Positions 17,481-26,290 of a stretch of DNA of 63,111 nt are shown one piece after another. The translations under genes and the position numbers were made by a program. Numbering within the stretch: position 1 is the stretch's first letter; each line of letters opens with the position of its first letter. The notes beneath the pieces are model-generated. The model saw nothing but the letters and a program-made list of their open reading frames with translations. It was not told the origin of the DNA and ran no database searches. This DNA comes from Candidatus Kuenenia stuttgartensis (GTDB lineage: Bacteria > Planctomycetota > Planctomycetia > Planctomycetales > Planctomycetaceae). The stretch is from contig CAMDRI010000008.1 of assembly GCA_945906725.1 (NCBI GenBank), positions 1-63,111 of the forward strand. The letters are read 5' to 3'.

Positions 17481-18695
17481 CTACTTCCTGCCGAACAACC
17501 GGTTGAGCCGTTCCTGGTGGTATTGAAACCGCTCGCGAGACGACATATTCGCGAAGTTCGGACTCGTGCTCGCTGAATCGGTTCGAGCAAGCTCTAACTT
17601 ACCCACAGGCTCAGTTTTCGTGGAGCCAGTTGGCGATGGCAGACTGATGACCGTGCCACTGCCGCCGTAGCTCATGACGTTGGTTTGCAGTTGGAGATCG
17701 GCTTCGAGCGATCGCTGCGGAGAGATTTTCAATTCTTGCAGGACGCCGTGATAGGCCCGCACTGCTTCGCGAGGTTCGATGACTCCGTCGGTGATGTATC
17801 GCAGCATCTGAATGAATGCGAGTTGATGTTCGGAGTTGTTGATCTTGCGGCCGAAGAGCGCGACCTTGGCTCCGTACTTTTGAGCCTCGTGGATCAGCAG
17901 AAACGCATCGAGCGTTGTTCCGGACCCTCCGCCCAGAATTCCAACGACCAGATGCGGATCGAAGCGGACGAGTTCCTCCATCGCGCGCGGGCCGTGATAA
18001 ACCATTTTCAAAAACGTCGGCCGCCCGGCACTCGTGACTCCGGCCAGCGAGCGAGCGATCACGTCGTTGATGAAGCCCGGCAACTGATCCGGTGCGACGG
18101 CATCGGGGACGTTTGGGTCGAAGATTTCCAGGAAGTAGCGGAACTGTTTTCGTTCGCATTCCTCGCGGAACTCTTTGAACTGGTTGAGCACGTCGGTGTC
18201 CAACTCCAACTGGTTGTTGAACGTCACCGAGTACAAGCCAAGATCGGCGCCCAGTCCTCGCTCGCTCGGTTCGCAGTCGAGATGTCCGCACTGCATGTGA
18301 TCGAGGCTCGCCGTGCGAAACGGCCGAGCGGGCGTCGTGTGAATTCGACCGCCTCGATGAATGTGGACGTCGGTCGCGTCGTTCGCTCGTGCCGCTGGCG
18401 TAATGTGCGAGTTGTCGAACAACCGCTCCTGAATCGTCAGCACTTCGCTGGTGCTGGCCGACATCAACACGATGTCGACGACCCCTTGGTCGATCACCTC
18501 GCGGATCTGTTGGCGGTACTGAGCCAACGTCTTGAATCGGACTTCGCCATCATGCCGCTCCGGCGACTTGCCCGGAGCGCCGATGGAAAAGCCCATGTCG
18601 GCGTCCTTCGCATCCGCGATGATGAACTCTTTACAGCCGCTCGAGTCGGCATGAATCGCGGCCAGCTTGCGGTCGAGTGATTTTTCCATGGACAT
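17481..18695 (-). CDS. Conserved protein, aldolase-type TIM-barrel-like
   Basis: 404 residues. I do not recognise a named family, but the pattern resembles class I aldolase-like barrels: strand-like segments ending in polar residues (FRYFLEIFDPNVPD, PTFLKMVYHGPRAMEELVRF, HLVVGILGGGSGTTLDAFLL, GAKVALFGRKINNSEHQLAF). The Lys in FLKMVYHGP is a candidate Schiff-base or binding residue; this is inference only. The C-terminal 60 residues are Ser/Thr-rich and end in a basic segment (FQYHQERLNRLFGRK). The start lies three bases after the Doc toxin stop, so the gene may be co-transcribed with the toxin-antitoxin pair, or the pair may have inserted in front of it. Confidence 0.55.
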   Translation of the reverse strand: MSMEKSLDRKLAAIHADSSGCKEFIIADAKDADMGFSIGAPGKSPERHDGEVRFKTLAQYRQQIREVIDQGVVDIVLMSASTSEVLTIQERLFDNSHITPAARANDATDVHIHRGGRIHTTPARPFRTASLDHMQCGHLDCEPSERGLGADLGLYSVTFNNQLELDTDVLNQFKEFREECERKQFRYFLEIFDPNVPDAVAPDQLPGFINDVIARSLAGVTSAGRPTFLKMVYHGPRAMEELVRFDPHLVVGILGGGSGTTLDAFLLIHEAQKYGAKVALFGRKINNSEHQLAFIQMLRYITDGVIEPREAVRAYHGVLQELKISPQRSLEADLQLQTNVMSYGGSGTVISLPSPTGSTKTEPVGKLELARTDSASTSPNFANMSSRERFQYHQERLNRLFGRK

Positions 18696-18698
18696 CGG

Positions 18699-19130
18699 TC
18701 ACTTTCTTCTTCGTGGAACCTTCTTGATGTTCGGTTGGTCCCGCCTCGTGTGTTTCACAAAAAACGCAGTTGCTTCTTCCTTCGAAACCGAACTGTCAGC
18801 AACTCCGATGGTCAACGCTTCCACTTCCATTTTCCCGGCCACCAACCGGTGATCGTTGAGAAACAGGAATTGAATGGCCGTCGCCAACGCGACTCGTTTG
18901 TTGCCATCCACAAACGGGTGGTTCTTGCACAAATGAAACAAGTATGCAGCCGACATCGCAGCCACGCTGGCATGAAGAAACTGCCCACCAAACTGAGCCT
19001 GCGGCGTGTGCGTGGCCGATTCCAACAGATGGCGGTCTCTCAACCCATCGCTGTCACCGAAGTCGTCGATCATGCGTCGATGGATGGCCTCCAGATCTTC
19101 CGTATTGAGGAATTTGATGGGGTCACTCAT
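18699..19130 (-). CDS. doc: Doc-family (Fic fold) toxin
   Basis: 143 residues with the Fic/Doc active-site motif HPFVDGNKR at 71-79 and the family N-terminus FLNTEDLEAIHRRMIDDFGD. Doc toxins phosphorylate elongation factor Tu and so stop translation; the motif fits Doc (HxFx[D/N][G/A]NKR) more than AMP-transferring Fic (HPFxxGNGR). The C-terminus is a basic tail (KKVPRRRK). The start overlaps the antitoxin stop as ATGA, the usual antitoxin-first arrangement. All motif residues are intact, so an active toxin is inferred. Confidence 0.92.
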   Translation of the reverse strand: MSDPIKFLNTEDLEAIHRRMIDDFGDSDGLRDRHLLESATHTPQAQFGGQFLHASVAAMSAAYLFHLCKNHPFVDGNKRVALATAIQFLFLNDHRLVAGKMEVEALTIGVADSSVSKEEATAFFVKHTRRDQPNIKKVPRRRK

Positions 19131-19357
19131 TTGGCGAGGCGCTCCAAGACGTCACCCCATTCTGCAACGACTCGGTCCAGAGACGCCTGAAACTTGTCCG
19201 GAGGCACTAGCATCGGATTGACCGGAGTCACCACCAGCGCGCCGTTCGTCACCGTCAGGTTGACTTGAGAACCCTCTGACATCCCCAACAATTCCATGAT
19301 TGGTTTGTCGAGCAACAAGGCGTTGCTGTTGCCGACTCGACGCAGTGTTTTGACCAT
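19127..19357 (-). CDS. AbrB/MazE-type antitoxin partner of Doc
   Basis: 76 residues. The N-terminal half is a swapped-hairpin AbrB/MazE DNA-binding domain (KTLRRVGNSNALLLDKPIME then GSQVNLTVTNGALVVTPVN). The C-terminal half (PPDKFQASLDRVVAEWGDVL) is the likely toxin-neutralising tail. The start has a near-perfect AAAGGAGG site five bases upstream. As in other modules of this kind, it should repress its own promoter, located in the 160-base divergent region before the nitrilase gene. Pairing of an AbrB-fold antitoxin with Doc (rather than Phd) is well known. Confidence 0.88.
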   Translation of the reverse strand: MVKTLRRVGNSNALLLDKPIMELLGMSEGSQVNLTVTNGALVVTPVNPMLVPPDKFQASLDRVVAEWGDVLERLAK

Positions 19358-19518
19358 GATGGCCTCCTTTTGTGGGACTGATGTTAGGCGGGATCATCGG
19401 TTGCCACAATGTTGTTTCCGTGACTGTTCCACAGTTCGCCTTGCCGTTGGGATCGCTCGAAGCCGGCCGGTTCGAGTGATACTGTCTCGCCACCAAACCG
19501 TTCGCCAAGGAGTTTCAC
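19358..19518. promoter_or_regulatory. Divergent promoter region of antitoxin and nitrilase genes
   Basis: 161 bases between two divergent starts, each with a strong Shine-Dalgarno (AAAGGAGG for the antitoxin, AAGGAG for the nitrilase). Promoters for both directions must lie here; no convincing -35/-10 pair or operator palindrome could be fixed by eye. Confidence 0.5.
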
Positions 19519-20403
19519 ATGCCGATGAAATCGCTCCGTGTCGCCACTTGCCAATTCTCCGTCGAAGGCCAAGTTGACCACAACCGCCGCTGGGTGTTGA
19601 AACAGATTCAACAGGCTGCCGAGCAGAAGGCGGACGTCGTTCATTTCTCGGAATGCGCAATCTCAGGTTACGCCGGTGTCGATCTTCCCGGCATCGCCAA
19701 CTTGGATTGGGAAACACTTGCCAATGCCACGCGCGACATCATGGCTGCCGCGAAACAACATCGTGTTTGGGTGCTGCTTGGCTCGACACATCGGCTCGAT
19801 GACAAGCACAAGCCGCACAACTGCGTGTACGTCATCAATCCAAAAGGCCAGATCGTCGATCGCTACGACAAACGCTTCTGCACGGGGACCGTCGGCAAGA
19901 AATCGACGCTCGACTTGTGCCACTACTCCCCCGGCGATCGCTTTGTGACGTTCCAGGTGAAGGGCATCACTTGCGGAGTTGCCATCTGCTACGACTATCG
20001 CTTTCCGGAGCTGTATCGCGGTTACAAACAGCTTGGTGCCGAGGTGTTGTTTCAGTCGTTTCACAACGCTCGCAAAACGGCCGCAGCCGATCCGAAATAC
20101 AACATCTGGAAGACAGTCGTCCCAGCGACGATGCAATGCCGAGCGGCCGAGAATCATTTCTGGATCAGCGCGAATAACAGCACTGCTCGACCCTCCTGCT
20201 GGGGGAGCTTTGCTGTCCGTCCCGATGGCCTGATCGTCGGCCGCTTGCCGCGTCATCGTCCAGGAGTGCTCGTCACCGACATGAAACTCGACCCCGACTG
20301 CTTCGATGCCCCCGCCCCGTGGAGGCCCTCCGCGATGAGCGGTCAACTTCACAGCGGCCATTTGGTGGATCATCCCCGCTCGCGAGATGTCACCTCCGTG
20401 TGA
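19519..20403 (+). CDS. Carbon-nitrogen hydrolase (nitrilase superfamily)
   Basis: 294 residues with the full catalytic set: Glu45 in HFSECAISGY, Lys118 in RYDKRFC, and Cys157 in CGVAICYDYRFPELYR. The alpha-beta-beta-alpha fold of nitrilase-superfamily amidases is expected throughout; such enzymes hydrolyse amides, carbamoyl compounds or nitriles through a Cys thioester. The substrate cannot be read from sequence. The start ATG is preceded by AAGGAG. The C-terminal 30 residues (PWRPSAMSGQLHSGHLVDHP) are polar and beyond the core. It is monocistronic and is followed by a palindromic repeat 16 bases after the stop. Confidence 0.9.
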   Translation: MPMKSLRVATCQFSVEGQVDHNRRWVLKQIQQAAEQKADVVHFSECAISGYAGVDLPGIANLDWETLANATRDIMAAAKQHRVWVLLGSTHRLDDKHKPHNCVYVINPKGQIVDRYDKRFCTGTVGKKSTLDLCHYSPGDRFVTFQVKGITCGVAICYDYRFPELYRGYKQLGAEVLFQSFHNARKTAAADPKYNIWKTVVPATMQCRAAENHFWISANNSTARPSCWGSFAVRPDGLIVGRLPRHRPGVLVTDMKLDPDCFDAPAPWRPSAMSGQLHSGHLVDHPRSRDVTSV

Positions 20404-20419
20404 GAGGTTCCCACACAAC

Positions 20420-20509
20420 TAACCCGAAGCGTCAGCGAGGGCGAACGCTCCAAGTGACTTTGTATTCGGAAGTTTGCAAAACGTTCGCCCTCGCTGACGC
20501 TTCGGGTTA
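20420..20509. repeat. Palindromic 'NPKRQRGR' repeat, copy 1
   Basis: Perfect 28-base inverted arms at 20420-20447 and 20482-20509 (TAACCCGAAGCGTCAGCGAG...) around a 34-base centre. Copy 2 is at 39797-39886. In one frame the arm encodes the NPKRQRGR peptide often seen as spurious protein ends in planctomycete genomes. It occupies the spacer between the nitrilase and the PSCyt1/DUF1553 gene. Confidence 0.9.
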
Positions 20510-20564
20510 CGATGGCTAGCCCTGTTGTCTCCCTCCCGTTGACCCGCAGTGCTGAGAACCTTCG

Positions 20565-23500
20565 ATGAACGCATTGCGAAACCTTGTAACTCTGTCGGCC
20601 GCGTCCCTTGTGGCGCTCTTGTCGCCATTCCCTGCCGACGCGGACGATGCCGGCGTTGAATTCTTCGAGAAGAGAATCCGTCCGTTGCTGATCGCGCATT
20701 GCTCCGAGTGCCACTCGGCCGACGCCAAGAAGTTGGGGGGCGGATTGCTGCTCGACAGCCGCGATGGCGTTCGCAAGGGAGGCGATTCGGGAGCCGCGAT
20801 CGTGCCGGGTAAGCCGAACGAGAGCCTGCTCATCAAAGCGGTGCGGTACACCGACGATTCGGTGAAGATGCCGCCGAAAGGGAAGCTGCCGGCAGCAGCG
20901 ATCGCGGACCTCGAAGAGTGGATCAAACGGGGAGCACCCGATCCGCGAGACAAGCCGGTCGCCTCGAAGGCCAACGACTCTTGGAAAGAGGCGATGCGAG
21001 ATCGCGCTCGCTGGTGGAGCCTGCAACCGGTTCGGAACGAGGAAGTCCCGCGACCGCAGCAGACCGATTGGTCCGATCATCCAGTCGATCGCTTTGTGCT
21101 AACTCGATTGGAGCAGAGCGGCCTGAAGCCGGCCGATGCTACCGATCCGCGAACGCTCGTCCGGCGGTTGAGCCTCGTGCTCACCGGACTGCCGCCGACG
21201 GCCGATCAAGTTGCCGCGTTCCTGCGCGATCGCGAATCCCGGTCGACCGCTGCGGCCTACGAAGGTCTCGTCGAATCCCTGCTCGACTCGCCGCACTTCG
21301 GTGAGCGGTGGGCGCGGCATTGGATGGACGTCGTCCGCTTCACCGAGACTCACGGCAACGAATGGAACTATGAAGTCCATCACGCTTGGAGGTATCGCGA
21401 TTACCTGATCCGAGCTTTTAACGCTGATGTCCCGTTCGACCAATTTATTCGCGAGCACATCGCGGGCGATCTGCTTCCCAAGCCACGTTGGAACGAGAAA
21501 GAACGCTTCAACGAGTCGACCATCGGCACCGGGTTTTACCGCTTCGGCGTGGTCAATCACGATGACTGCATCAGCCTGACATCGTTGGGCTATGACATCG
21601 CCGACAATCAGATCGACACGCTGACGAAAGCGTTTCAGGCGACGACAGTCGCGTGTGCTCGCTGCCACAACCACAAGCTCGATGCGGTGTCGATGCAGGA
21701 CTACTACGGGATGCTCGGCATCCTGCGCAGCTCGCGACTGGTGAGTCACTGTATTGACGCGCCCGACGTGAACGCCAAGCTCACGCAGCGTCTGACCGAA
21801 TTGAAAACCGTTTTGCGAAAAGAACTCGCCGCTGTCTGGATGCTGGAGACATCACAGGTCGCTCGGTTCATGCAGGCGGCGTTGGCGAAACGAGCGAACC
21901 GGCCGGACGCTGCGGAACTCGCAGCGGGCTTGGACGCCAAACGATTGGAGAAATGGATCGCCGTTCTGGCGGCAGAGAAGATGCCACTCGAAGATCCATT
22001 CGAGCCGCTGCGAGTTCTCGTCGCCGCGACAATGGCCAATCCCGCCACGGTGCCGGCGGAATGGCAGAAGCTGTCCGAACGGTACGCGAAAGAGGACAGT
22101 GAGCGAACCGAATTCAACCGCACGCAGTTCGATTCGTTCGGAGAGTTTCGCCAGCGGGGCGATGTCACGGGCTGGCAGATCAGCGGGCAAGCGCTGCGAA
22201 ACGATCCTGGGTGCAGCGGTGATTTCGCGCTGCATCCCGATGGCGATGCTCTCGTTCGCGCGGTGTTGCCGGCTGGCTGTTTCACGCACGCACTATCAGA
22301 CAAGCTCAACGGCACGCTCCGTTCGCCTGTCTTGCCGCTCGGAAAGAAGAACATCAGCTTTCAAGTGCTTGGCCAGCGGAGCAGCGCGGTGCGGCTGGTA
22401 TCGAACAATTGCCAGTTGAACTACACAAACTACCGAGCGTTGGTCTCCGCCGATCTGCACTGGGAGACGTTTTCGCCTCCCGACGAACGGGACTCGCTGC
22501 GGACGTACGCCGAGCTGATGACGATGTTCGACAACCCGAAGTTTCCCGATCAGCTCTCGGCTCTGGGGGGTGACAAAGACAACTACAAAGTGCCGTGGGA
22601 CAAGGCGGCGGAGAATCCACGATCGTACTTCGGCATCACGCGGGTCGTGCTGCACGACGGGGCGGAGCCACCGCGAGCGGAAGTCTCACATCTGCGTCCG
22701 TTGTTTGCCGGGGATGGGCACGTTGAAAATGTGTCCCACGTTGTCAGCCGTTACGTCACCGTGATCGAAGCCGCTTTGCAAGCTTGGACCGACGAGCGTG
22801 CGACCGACGAGGATGCCCGGTGGATCGATACGTTGCTGCGACGCGAACTGCTGGCCAATCAGGTCGGCTCGTCGCCGCGATTGGCGGAGTTGGCGAAGGA
22901 ATATCGTCAGGCGGAAGCCCAGCTCGCATTGCCGCGAGTCATCGCGGGAGTCGGAGAATCCGGCCAAGGGTACGATCAACCGATCTTCACTCGGGGCGAC
23001 GTCGCGAAACCCGGCGAGATTGCGCCGCGCCGATTCCTCGAAGTGCTATCGAAGTCCGACGAGGCGGATGTGTCTCGCATTCGAACCGACGCGGGACGCG
23101 TCGGCCACGCCAGCAGCGGCCGGTTGGAACTCGCCAATCAGATCGCCAGTCCGAGTAACCCACTCACCGCGCGAGTGATCGTGAATCGCGTTTGGCATCA
23201 CCTGTTCGGAACGGGACTCGTCCGTACAGTCGATGACTTCGGTCATGTCGGCGAGCTGCCATCGCATCCGGAACTGCTCGACCATTTGGCGACTCGATTC
23301 GTGGCCGAAGGCTGGTCGATGAAGAAGTTGATCCGGTCGCTGGTGCTGACGCGGACATTTCAGTTGTCGAATCAACCGTCCGTCGCGTCGCGGGAGGTCG
23401 ATCCGCAGAACCGGCTGTTGCAGCATTATCCGGCTCGACGCCTAGAAGCCGAGGCGATCCGCGATTCGATCCTGTTCGCGAGCGGCCGGCTTGATCGCAC

Positions 23501-23993
23501 CCTCTTCGGTCACAGCGTGCAGCCGTTCCGGGATAAGGACTACGCTGACCGCCGCCTCTTCGCCGGCCCGCTGGACGGCCACGGCCGCCGCAGCATTTAC
23601 ATCAAGAACAATCTGATGGAAGGCCCGAAGTTTCTCGAAGCGTTCAACTTCCCCGGAGGCAAGGTGACTCAAGGCCGCCGCGACATCACCAACGTCCCGG
23701 CTCAGGCGCTGGCGTTGCTCAACGATCCGTTTGTGTTGCAGCAAGCCGATGTCTGGGCCAAATCGTTGGTCGCTCGCGCGGACGAATCGGTCGCGGAACG
23801 CCTGCAAGCGATGTTCGAGACTGCCTGCCAACGCTCGCTCTCAACCGACGAGCAAGCCCGATTCGAGCGAGCTGTCGAGCAAATTGCCGAACTCCGGGGA
23901 GTCGCCGCAGCCGAGATCCTCACGAGCCAAGCGGTTTGGAAAGACGTCGCTCACAGTGTTTTCAATCTCAAGGAATTCATCTACATGCCGTGA
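20565..23993 (+). CDS. PSCyt1-DUF1549-DUF1553 protein, long form
   Basis: 1142 residues. A signal peptide (about 1-27) precedes the planctomycete cytochrome c-like domain PSCyt1 with a haem motif CSECH at about 46-50. DUF1549 follows (FVLTRLEQSGLKPADATDPR... HFGERWARHWMDVVRFTETH) and contains a second CARCH near 365. The C-terminal DUF1553 runs from about 850 (SGRLELANQIASPSNPLTAR, VNRVWHHLFGTGLVRTVDDF). Between them, about 520-720, lies a beta-rich insertion (GDVTGWQISGQALRNDPG) not present in the 948-residue relative at 26287-29133. The family is secreted and nearly planctomycete-specific; its role is unknown, possibly oxidative or in polysaccharide breakdown. It is usually paired with DUF1501, but here a two-gene cassette intervenes. 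Confidence 0.92.
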   Translation: MNALRNLVTLSAASLVALLSPFPADADDAGVEFFEKRIRPLLIAHCSECHSADAKKLGGGLLLDSRDGVRKGGDSGAAIVPGKPNESLLIKAVRYTDDSVKMPPKGKLPAAAIADLEEWIKRGAPDPRDKPVASKANDSWKEAMRDRARWWSLQPVRNEEVPRPQQTDWSDHPVDRFVLTRLEQSGLKPADATDPRTLVRRLSLVLTGLPPTADQVAAFLRDRESRSTAAAYEGLVESLLDSPHFGERWARHWMDVVRFTETHGNEWNYEVHHAWRYRDYLIRAFNADVPFDQFIREHIAGDLLPKPRWNEKERFNESTIGTGFYRFGVVNHDDCISLTSLGYDIADNQIDTLTKAFQATTVACARCHNHKLDAVSMQDYYGMLGILRSSRLVSHCIDAPDVNAKLTQRLTELKTVLRKELAAVWMLETSQVARFMQAALAKRANRPDAAELAAGLDAKRLEKWIAVLAAEKMPLEDPFEPLRVLVAATMANPATVPAEWQKLSERYAKEDSERTEFNRTQFDSFGEFRQRGDVTGWQISGQALRNDPGCSGDFALHPDGDALVRAVLPAGCFTHALSDKLNGTLRSPVLPLGKKNISFQVLGQRSSAVRLVSNNCQLNYTNYRALVSADLHWETFSPPDERDSLRTYAELMTMFDNPKFPDQLSALGGDKDNYKVPWDKAAENPRSYFGITRVVLHDGAEPPRAEVSHLRPLFAGDGHVENVSHVVSRYVTVIEAALQAWTDERATDEDARWIDTLLRRELLANQVGSSPRLAELAKEYRQAEAQLALPRVIAGVGESGQGYDQPIFTRGDVAKPGEIAPRRFLEVLSKSDEADVSRIRTDAGRVGHASSGRLELANQIASPSNPLTARVIVNRVWHHLFGTGLVRTVDDFGHVGELPSHPELLDHLATRFVAEGWSMKKLIRSLVLTRTFQLSNQPSVASREVDPQNRLLQHYPARRLEAEAIRDSILFASGRLDRTLFGHSVQPFRDKDYADRRLFAGPLDGHGRRSIYIKNNLMEGPKFLEAFNFPGGKVTQGRRDITNVPAQALALLNDPFVLQQADVWAKSLVARADESVAERLQAMFETACQRSLSTDEQARFERAVEQIAELRGVAAAEILTSQAVWKDVAHSVFNLKEFIYMP

Positions 23994-24034
23994 ACTCGGT
24001 ACGATGGATTGATACCCAACGGGAGCCTTTCGCA

Positions 24035-24295
24035 ATGTCGTCCGATGCCGACAAAATGCAGCCGTGTGTTCAAGCCCATCAAGCCGCCGACGACGCCGAT
24101 GCGCGCGACCTGATGCCACTGACTCTTCAGCAACGCGGGAGGTTGGTTATGGCCGCCTGCTGATCCTCAGCGGCGATTTTGCGCAGCCGTCGCGCTGCAG
24201 GTCTGCCAGTGGATCAACCTGCCCCCTGGCCGGAATCCACTTGGCAATTCTTGAAAACACAGGCCCGAAATGCCCGACGAACAGCGAACCCTTGA
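24035..24295 (+). pseudogene. Small partner gene of the nucleotidyltransferase, broken by in-frame TGA
   Basis: From ATG 24035 the frame reads 42 codons (ending QQRGRLVMAAC) to a TGA at 24161-24163, then continues open in the same frame with SSAAILRSRRAAGLPVDQPA and PWPESTWQFLKTQARNARRT to a TGA at 24293-24295. The second half looks like real protein (arginine-rich helix, then WPESTWQFLK), so the first TGA looks like a CGA-to-TGA nonsense change in an 86-residue protein. The gene overlaps the nucleotidyltransferase start by 26 bases, the arrangement of a two-gene toxin-antitoxin-like cassette. No selenocysteine element was seen. Confidence 0.6.
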
Positions 24296-24848
24296 TGCGG
24301 CGATCACCGCTCAACAAATCGCCGCCAAATTAGACGCGCAGCAGTTGCCCTACGCGTTTGGTGAAGCGATTGCGTTGGGATATTGGGCCACGCCGCGCGG
24401 AACGGTCGACGTGGACCCGACGTTGTTTCTTCCGCACGACCAGCCGACGGCGTGCCTGAAAATGTTGCGGGATTTGGAGTGTGAGTTTTCAGACGTTGAG
24501 ATCAGTCCGTCGCTGTTGGAACACGGATTCTGCCGCGTCAGGCGACATGGTATTCGGGTGGACGCGTTCCTGCCGTTGATCGACTTTTATGAGTGCGCTC
24601 GGCAACGACGAAGGCAAGTCGACCTGGAAGGGCAGCCGATCTTTGTGTGGGATGCCGAAACACTCTGTGTCTTCAAAATGATGTTCTTTCGTCGCAAAGA
24701 TTTGACCGACGTCGAACAATTCGTGAGAACTCAAGGCTCGCAACTGGGTCGGGTATGGATTCGACAGCGGCTGACCGAGTTGTATGGAGTTCGTGCCCCC
24801 CGCCTCTCTCAATGGAACGAACGCGTCGAGGAGACTTCCGCGCCATGA
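24270..24848 (+). CDS. Nucleotidyltransferase-fold protein
   Basis: 192 residues. The polymerase-beta-like signature appears as FGEAIALGYW followed by TVDVDPTLFL, with acidic residues D47 and D49 and a third, D98, in IRVDAFLP. The usual motif has GG or GS where this protein has G31-E32, and a hydrophobic residue where it has P50, so activity may be reduced. C-terminal helices include ETLCVFKMMFFRRKDLTDVE, resembling the AbiEii/MNT-type toxin families. The start ATG lies inside the small upstream gene and the stop overlaps the DUF1501 start as ATGA. The cassette separates a DUF1553 gene from its DUF1501 partner, which suggests insertion. Confidence 0.7.
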   Translation: MPDEQRTLDAAITAQQIAAKLDAQQLPYAFGEAIALGYWATPRGTVDVDPTLFLPHDQPTACLKMLRDLECEFSDVEISPSLLEHGFCRVRRHGIRVDAFLPLIDFYECARQRRRQVDLEGQPIFVWDAETLCVFKMMFFRRKDLTDVEQFVRTQGSQLGRVWIRQRLTELYGVRAPRLSQWNERVEETSAP

Positions 24849-26290
24849 ACACTTTCACTTATGCAAAATGTCCTGGGCGGCGCTCGATGCCCCACAGTCG
24901 GCGCGAGATGTTGACGATGGTGGCGAACGGGTTCGGAGCACTCGCGTTGACGGGACTGCTGGCTGAGCACGGCGCGGCTGCTGAATCGTCATTGGCCACG
25001 CCGTCCGCGTTGCCCTCGCCGCATTTCCAGCCGAAGGCCAAGCAGGTCATCTTTTGTTTCATGGACGGAGGGGTCTCGCACGTCGATTCGTTCGATCCAA
25101 AATCGAAGCTCGATGAACTCGATGGCAAGCCATTTCTCGATTCGAAGAACCCGACGGCCAATGGGAATCGGCAGTGGCTCAAGAGTCCGTGGCCGTTTCG
25201 GAAGCACGGTGACAGCGGGATGCCGATCAGCAGTTTGTTTCCGCATATCGCAGCACATGCCGATGATCTCGCCGTGATCCGTTCGATGAAGGCGGACTTG
25301 CCGATTCACTCGACCGGCGTGTTGTTCCTGCACACCGGGTCGAACAATGCCGGCCGGCCGAGCCTTGGTTCGTGGGTCAACTACGGCCTCGGCAACGAGA
25401 GCCGCAATCTGCCGGGTTTCGTCGTGCTCAGTTTCGGTGTCGTCCCGTGTGGCGGATTCGAAAATTATTCGAGCGGCTTTCTGCCGGCGAATCAACAGGC
25501 GACGATGCTGAATGCCGATGGCGTGCCGCTCGATAATCTGACGCCGGCCGACAAGAACTCACGGATTCAGCAAGCGAAGCTCGCGCTGTTGCGCGGACAA
25601 GACGAGTCGTTCTCGCGGACGCTCGGCGTCGATGACGCGGTCGAGTCGGCGATCAAGAACTACGAGATGGCGTATCGGATGCAGTCGCTCGTGCCGGATG
25701 TGCTGGACCTCAGCCGCGAGTCCGAAGCGACGCAGCAACTTTACGGACTTGACTCGAAGGTGCCGTCGCAGCGGCTGTACGGCATTCAGTGTTTGCGAGC
25801 ACGCCGGCTGATCGAATCGGGGGTGCGGTTCGTCGAGATCACTTGCCCGCCGGGTGCCTCGAACGGCACTTGGGATCAGCACGGCAATCTCAAAGCGGGT
25901 CACGAGAAGAACGCGCTCGACACCGATCAAGCGATCGGCGGCCTGATCACCGACCTCAAGCAGCGCGGTTTGTTCGACGAGACGTTGATCGTCTGGGCCG
26001 GCGAATTCGGACGGACTCCGCATTCGACCGGTCGCGATGGACGTGATCATCATCCCGAAGGCTTTTCCGTGTGGCTGGCCGGAGGAGGCGTGCGCGGTGG
26101 GACGATCTACGGCGCGACCGATGAACTCGGCATGCATTCCGTCGAGAACGTCTGCACGATGCACGATCTGCACGCGACGATCCTGCACCTGCTGGGTCTG
26201 GACCACGAACGTCTGACCTTCCGCTTCGCCGGCCGAGATTTTCGTCTGACGGACGTGCATGGCAACGTCGTCCAAGAGGTGCTGGCGTGA
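24845..26290 (+). CDS. DUF1501 protein, Tat-exported
   Basis: 481 residues from ATG 24845 (ATGA overlap with the previous gene). A twin-arginine signal (SRREMLTMVANGFGALAL, R19-R20) directs export. The family motifs are present: FCFMDGGVSHVDSFDPK near 80, RLIESGVRFVEITCPPG, the catalytic-like GEFGRTPHSTGRDGRDHHPE around 395, and the C-terminal DLHATILHLLGLDHERLTFR. DUF1501 belongs to the alkaline phosphatase/sulfatase-like fold group; the substrate is unknown. It overlaps the following DUF1553 gene by four bases, so the two are translated together. Confidence 0.92.
   Translation: MNTFTYAKCPGRRSMPHSRREMLTMVANGFGALALTGLLAEHGAAAESSLATPSALPSPHFQPKAKQVIFCFMDGGVSHVDSFDPKSKLDELDGKPFLDSKNPTANGNRQWLKSPWPFRKHGDSGMPISSLFPHIAAHADDLAVIRSMKADLPIHSTGVLFLHTGSNNAGRPSLGSWVNYGLGNESRNLPGFVVLSFGVVPCGGFENYSSGFLPANQQATMLNADGVPLDNLTPADKNSRIQQAKLALLRGQDESFSRTLGVDDAVESAIKNYEMAYRMQSLVPDVLDLSRESEATQQLYGLDSKVPSQRLYGIQCLRARRLIESGVRFVEITCPPGASNGTWDQHGNLKAGHEKNALDTDQAIGGLITDLKQRGLFDETLIVWAGEFGRTPHSTGRDGRDHHPEGFSVWLAGGGVRGGTIYGATDELGMHSVENVCTMHDLHATILHLLGLDHERLTFRFAGRDFRLTDVHGNVVQEVLA

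Noticed and set aside
24161-24163. UGA codon read as selenocysteine
   Set aside because: No SECIS-like hairpin or selenoprotein family fits; a CGA-to-TGA change explains it more simply.
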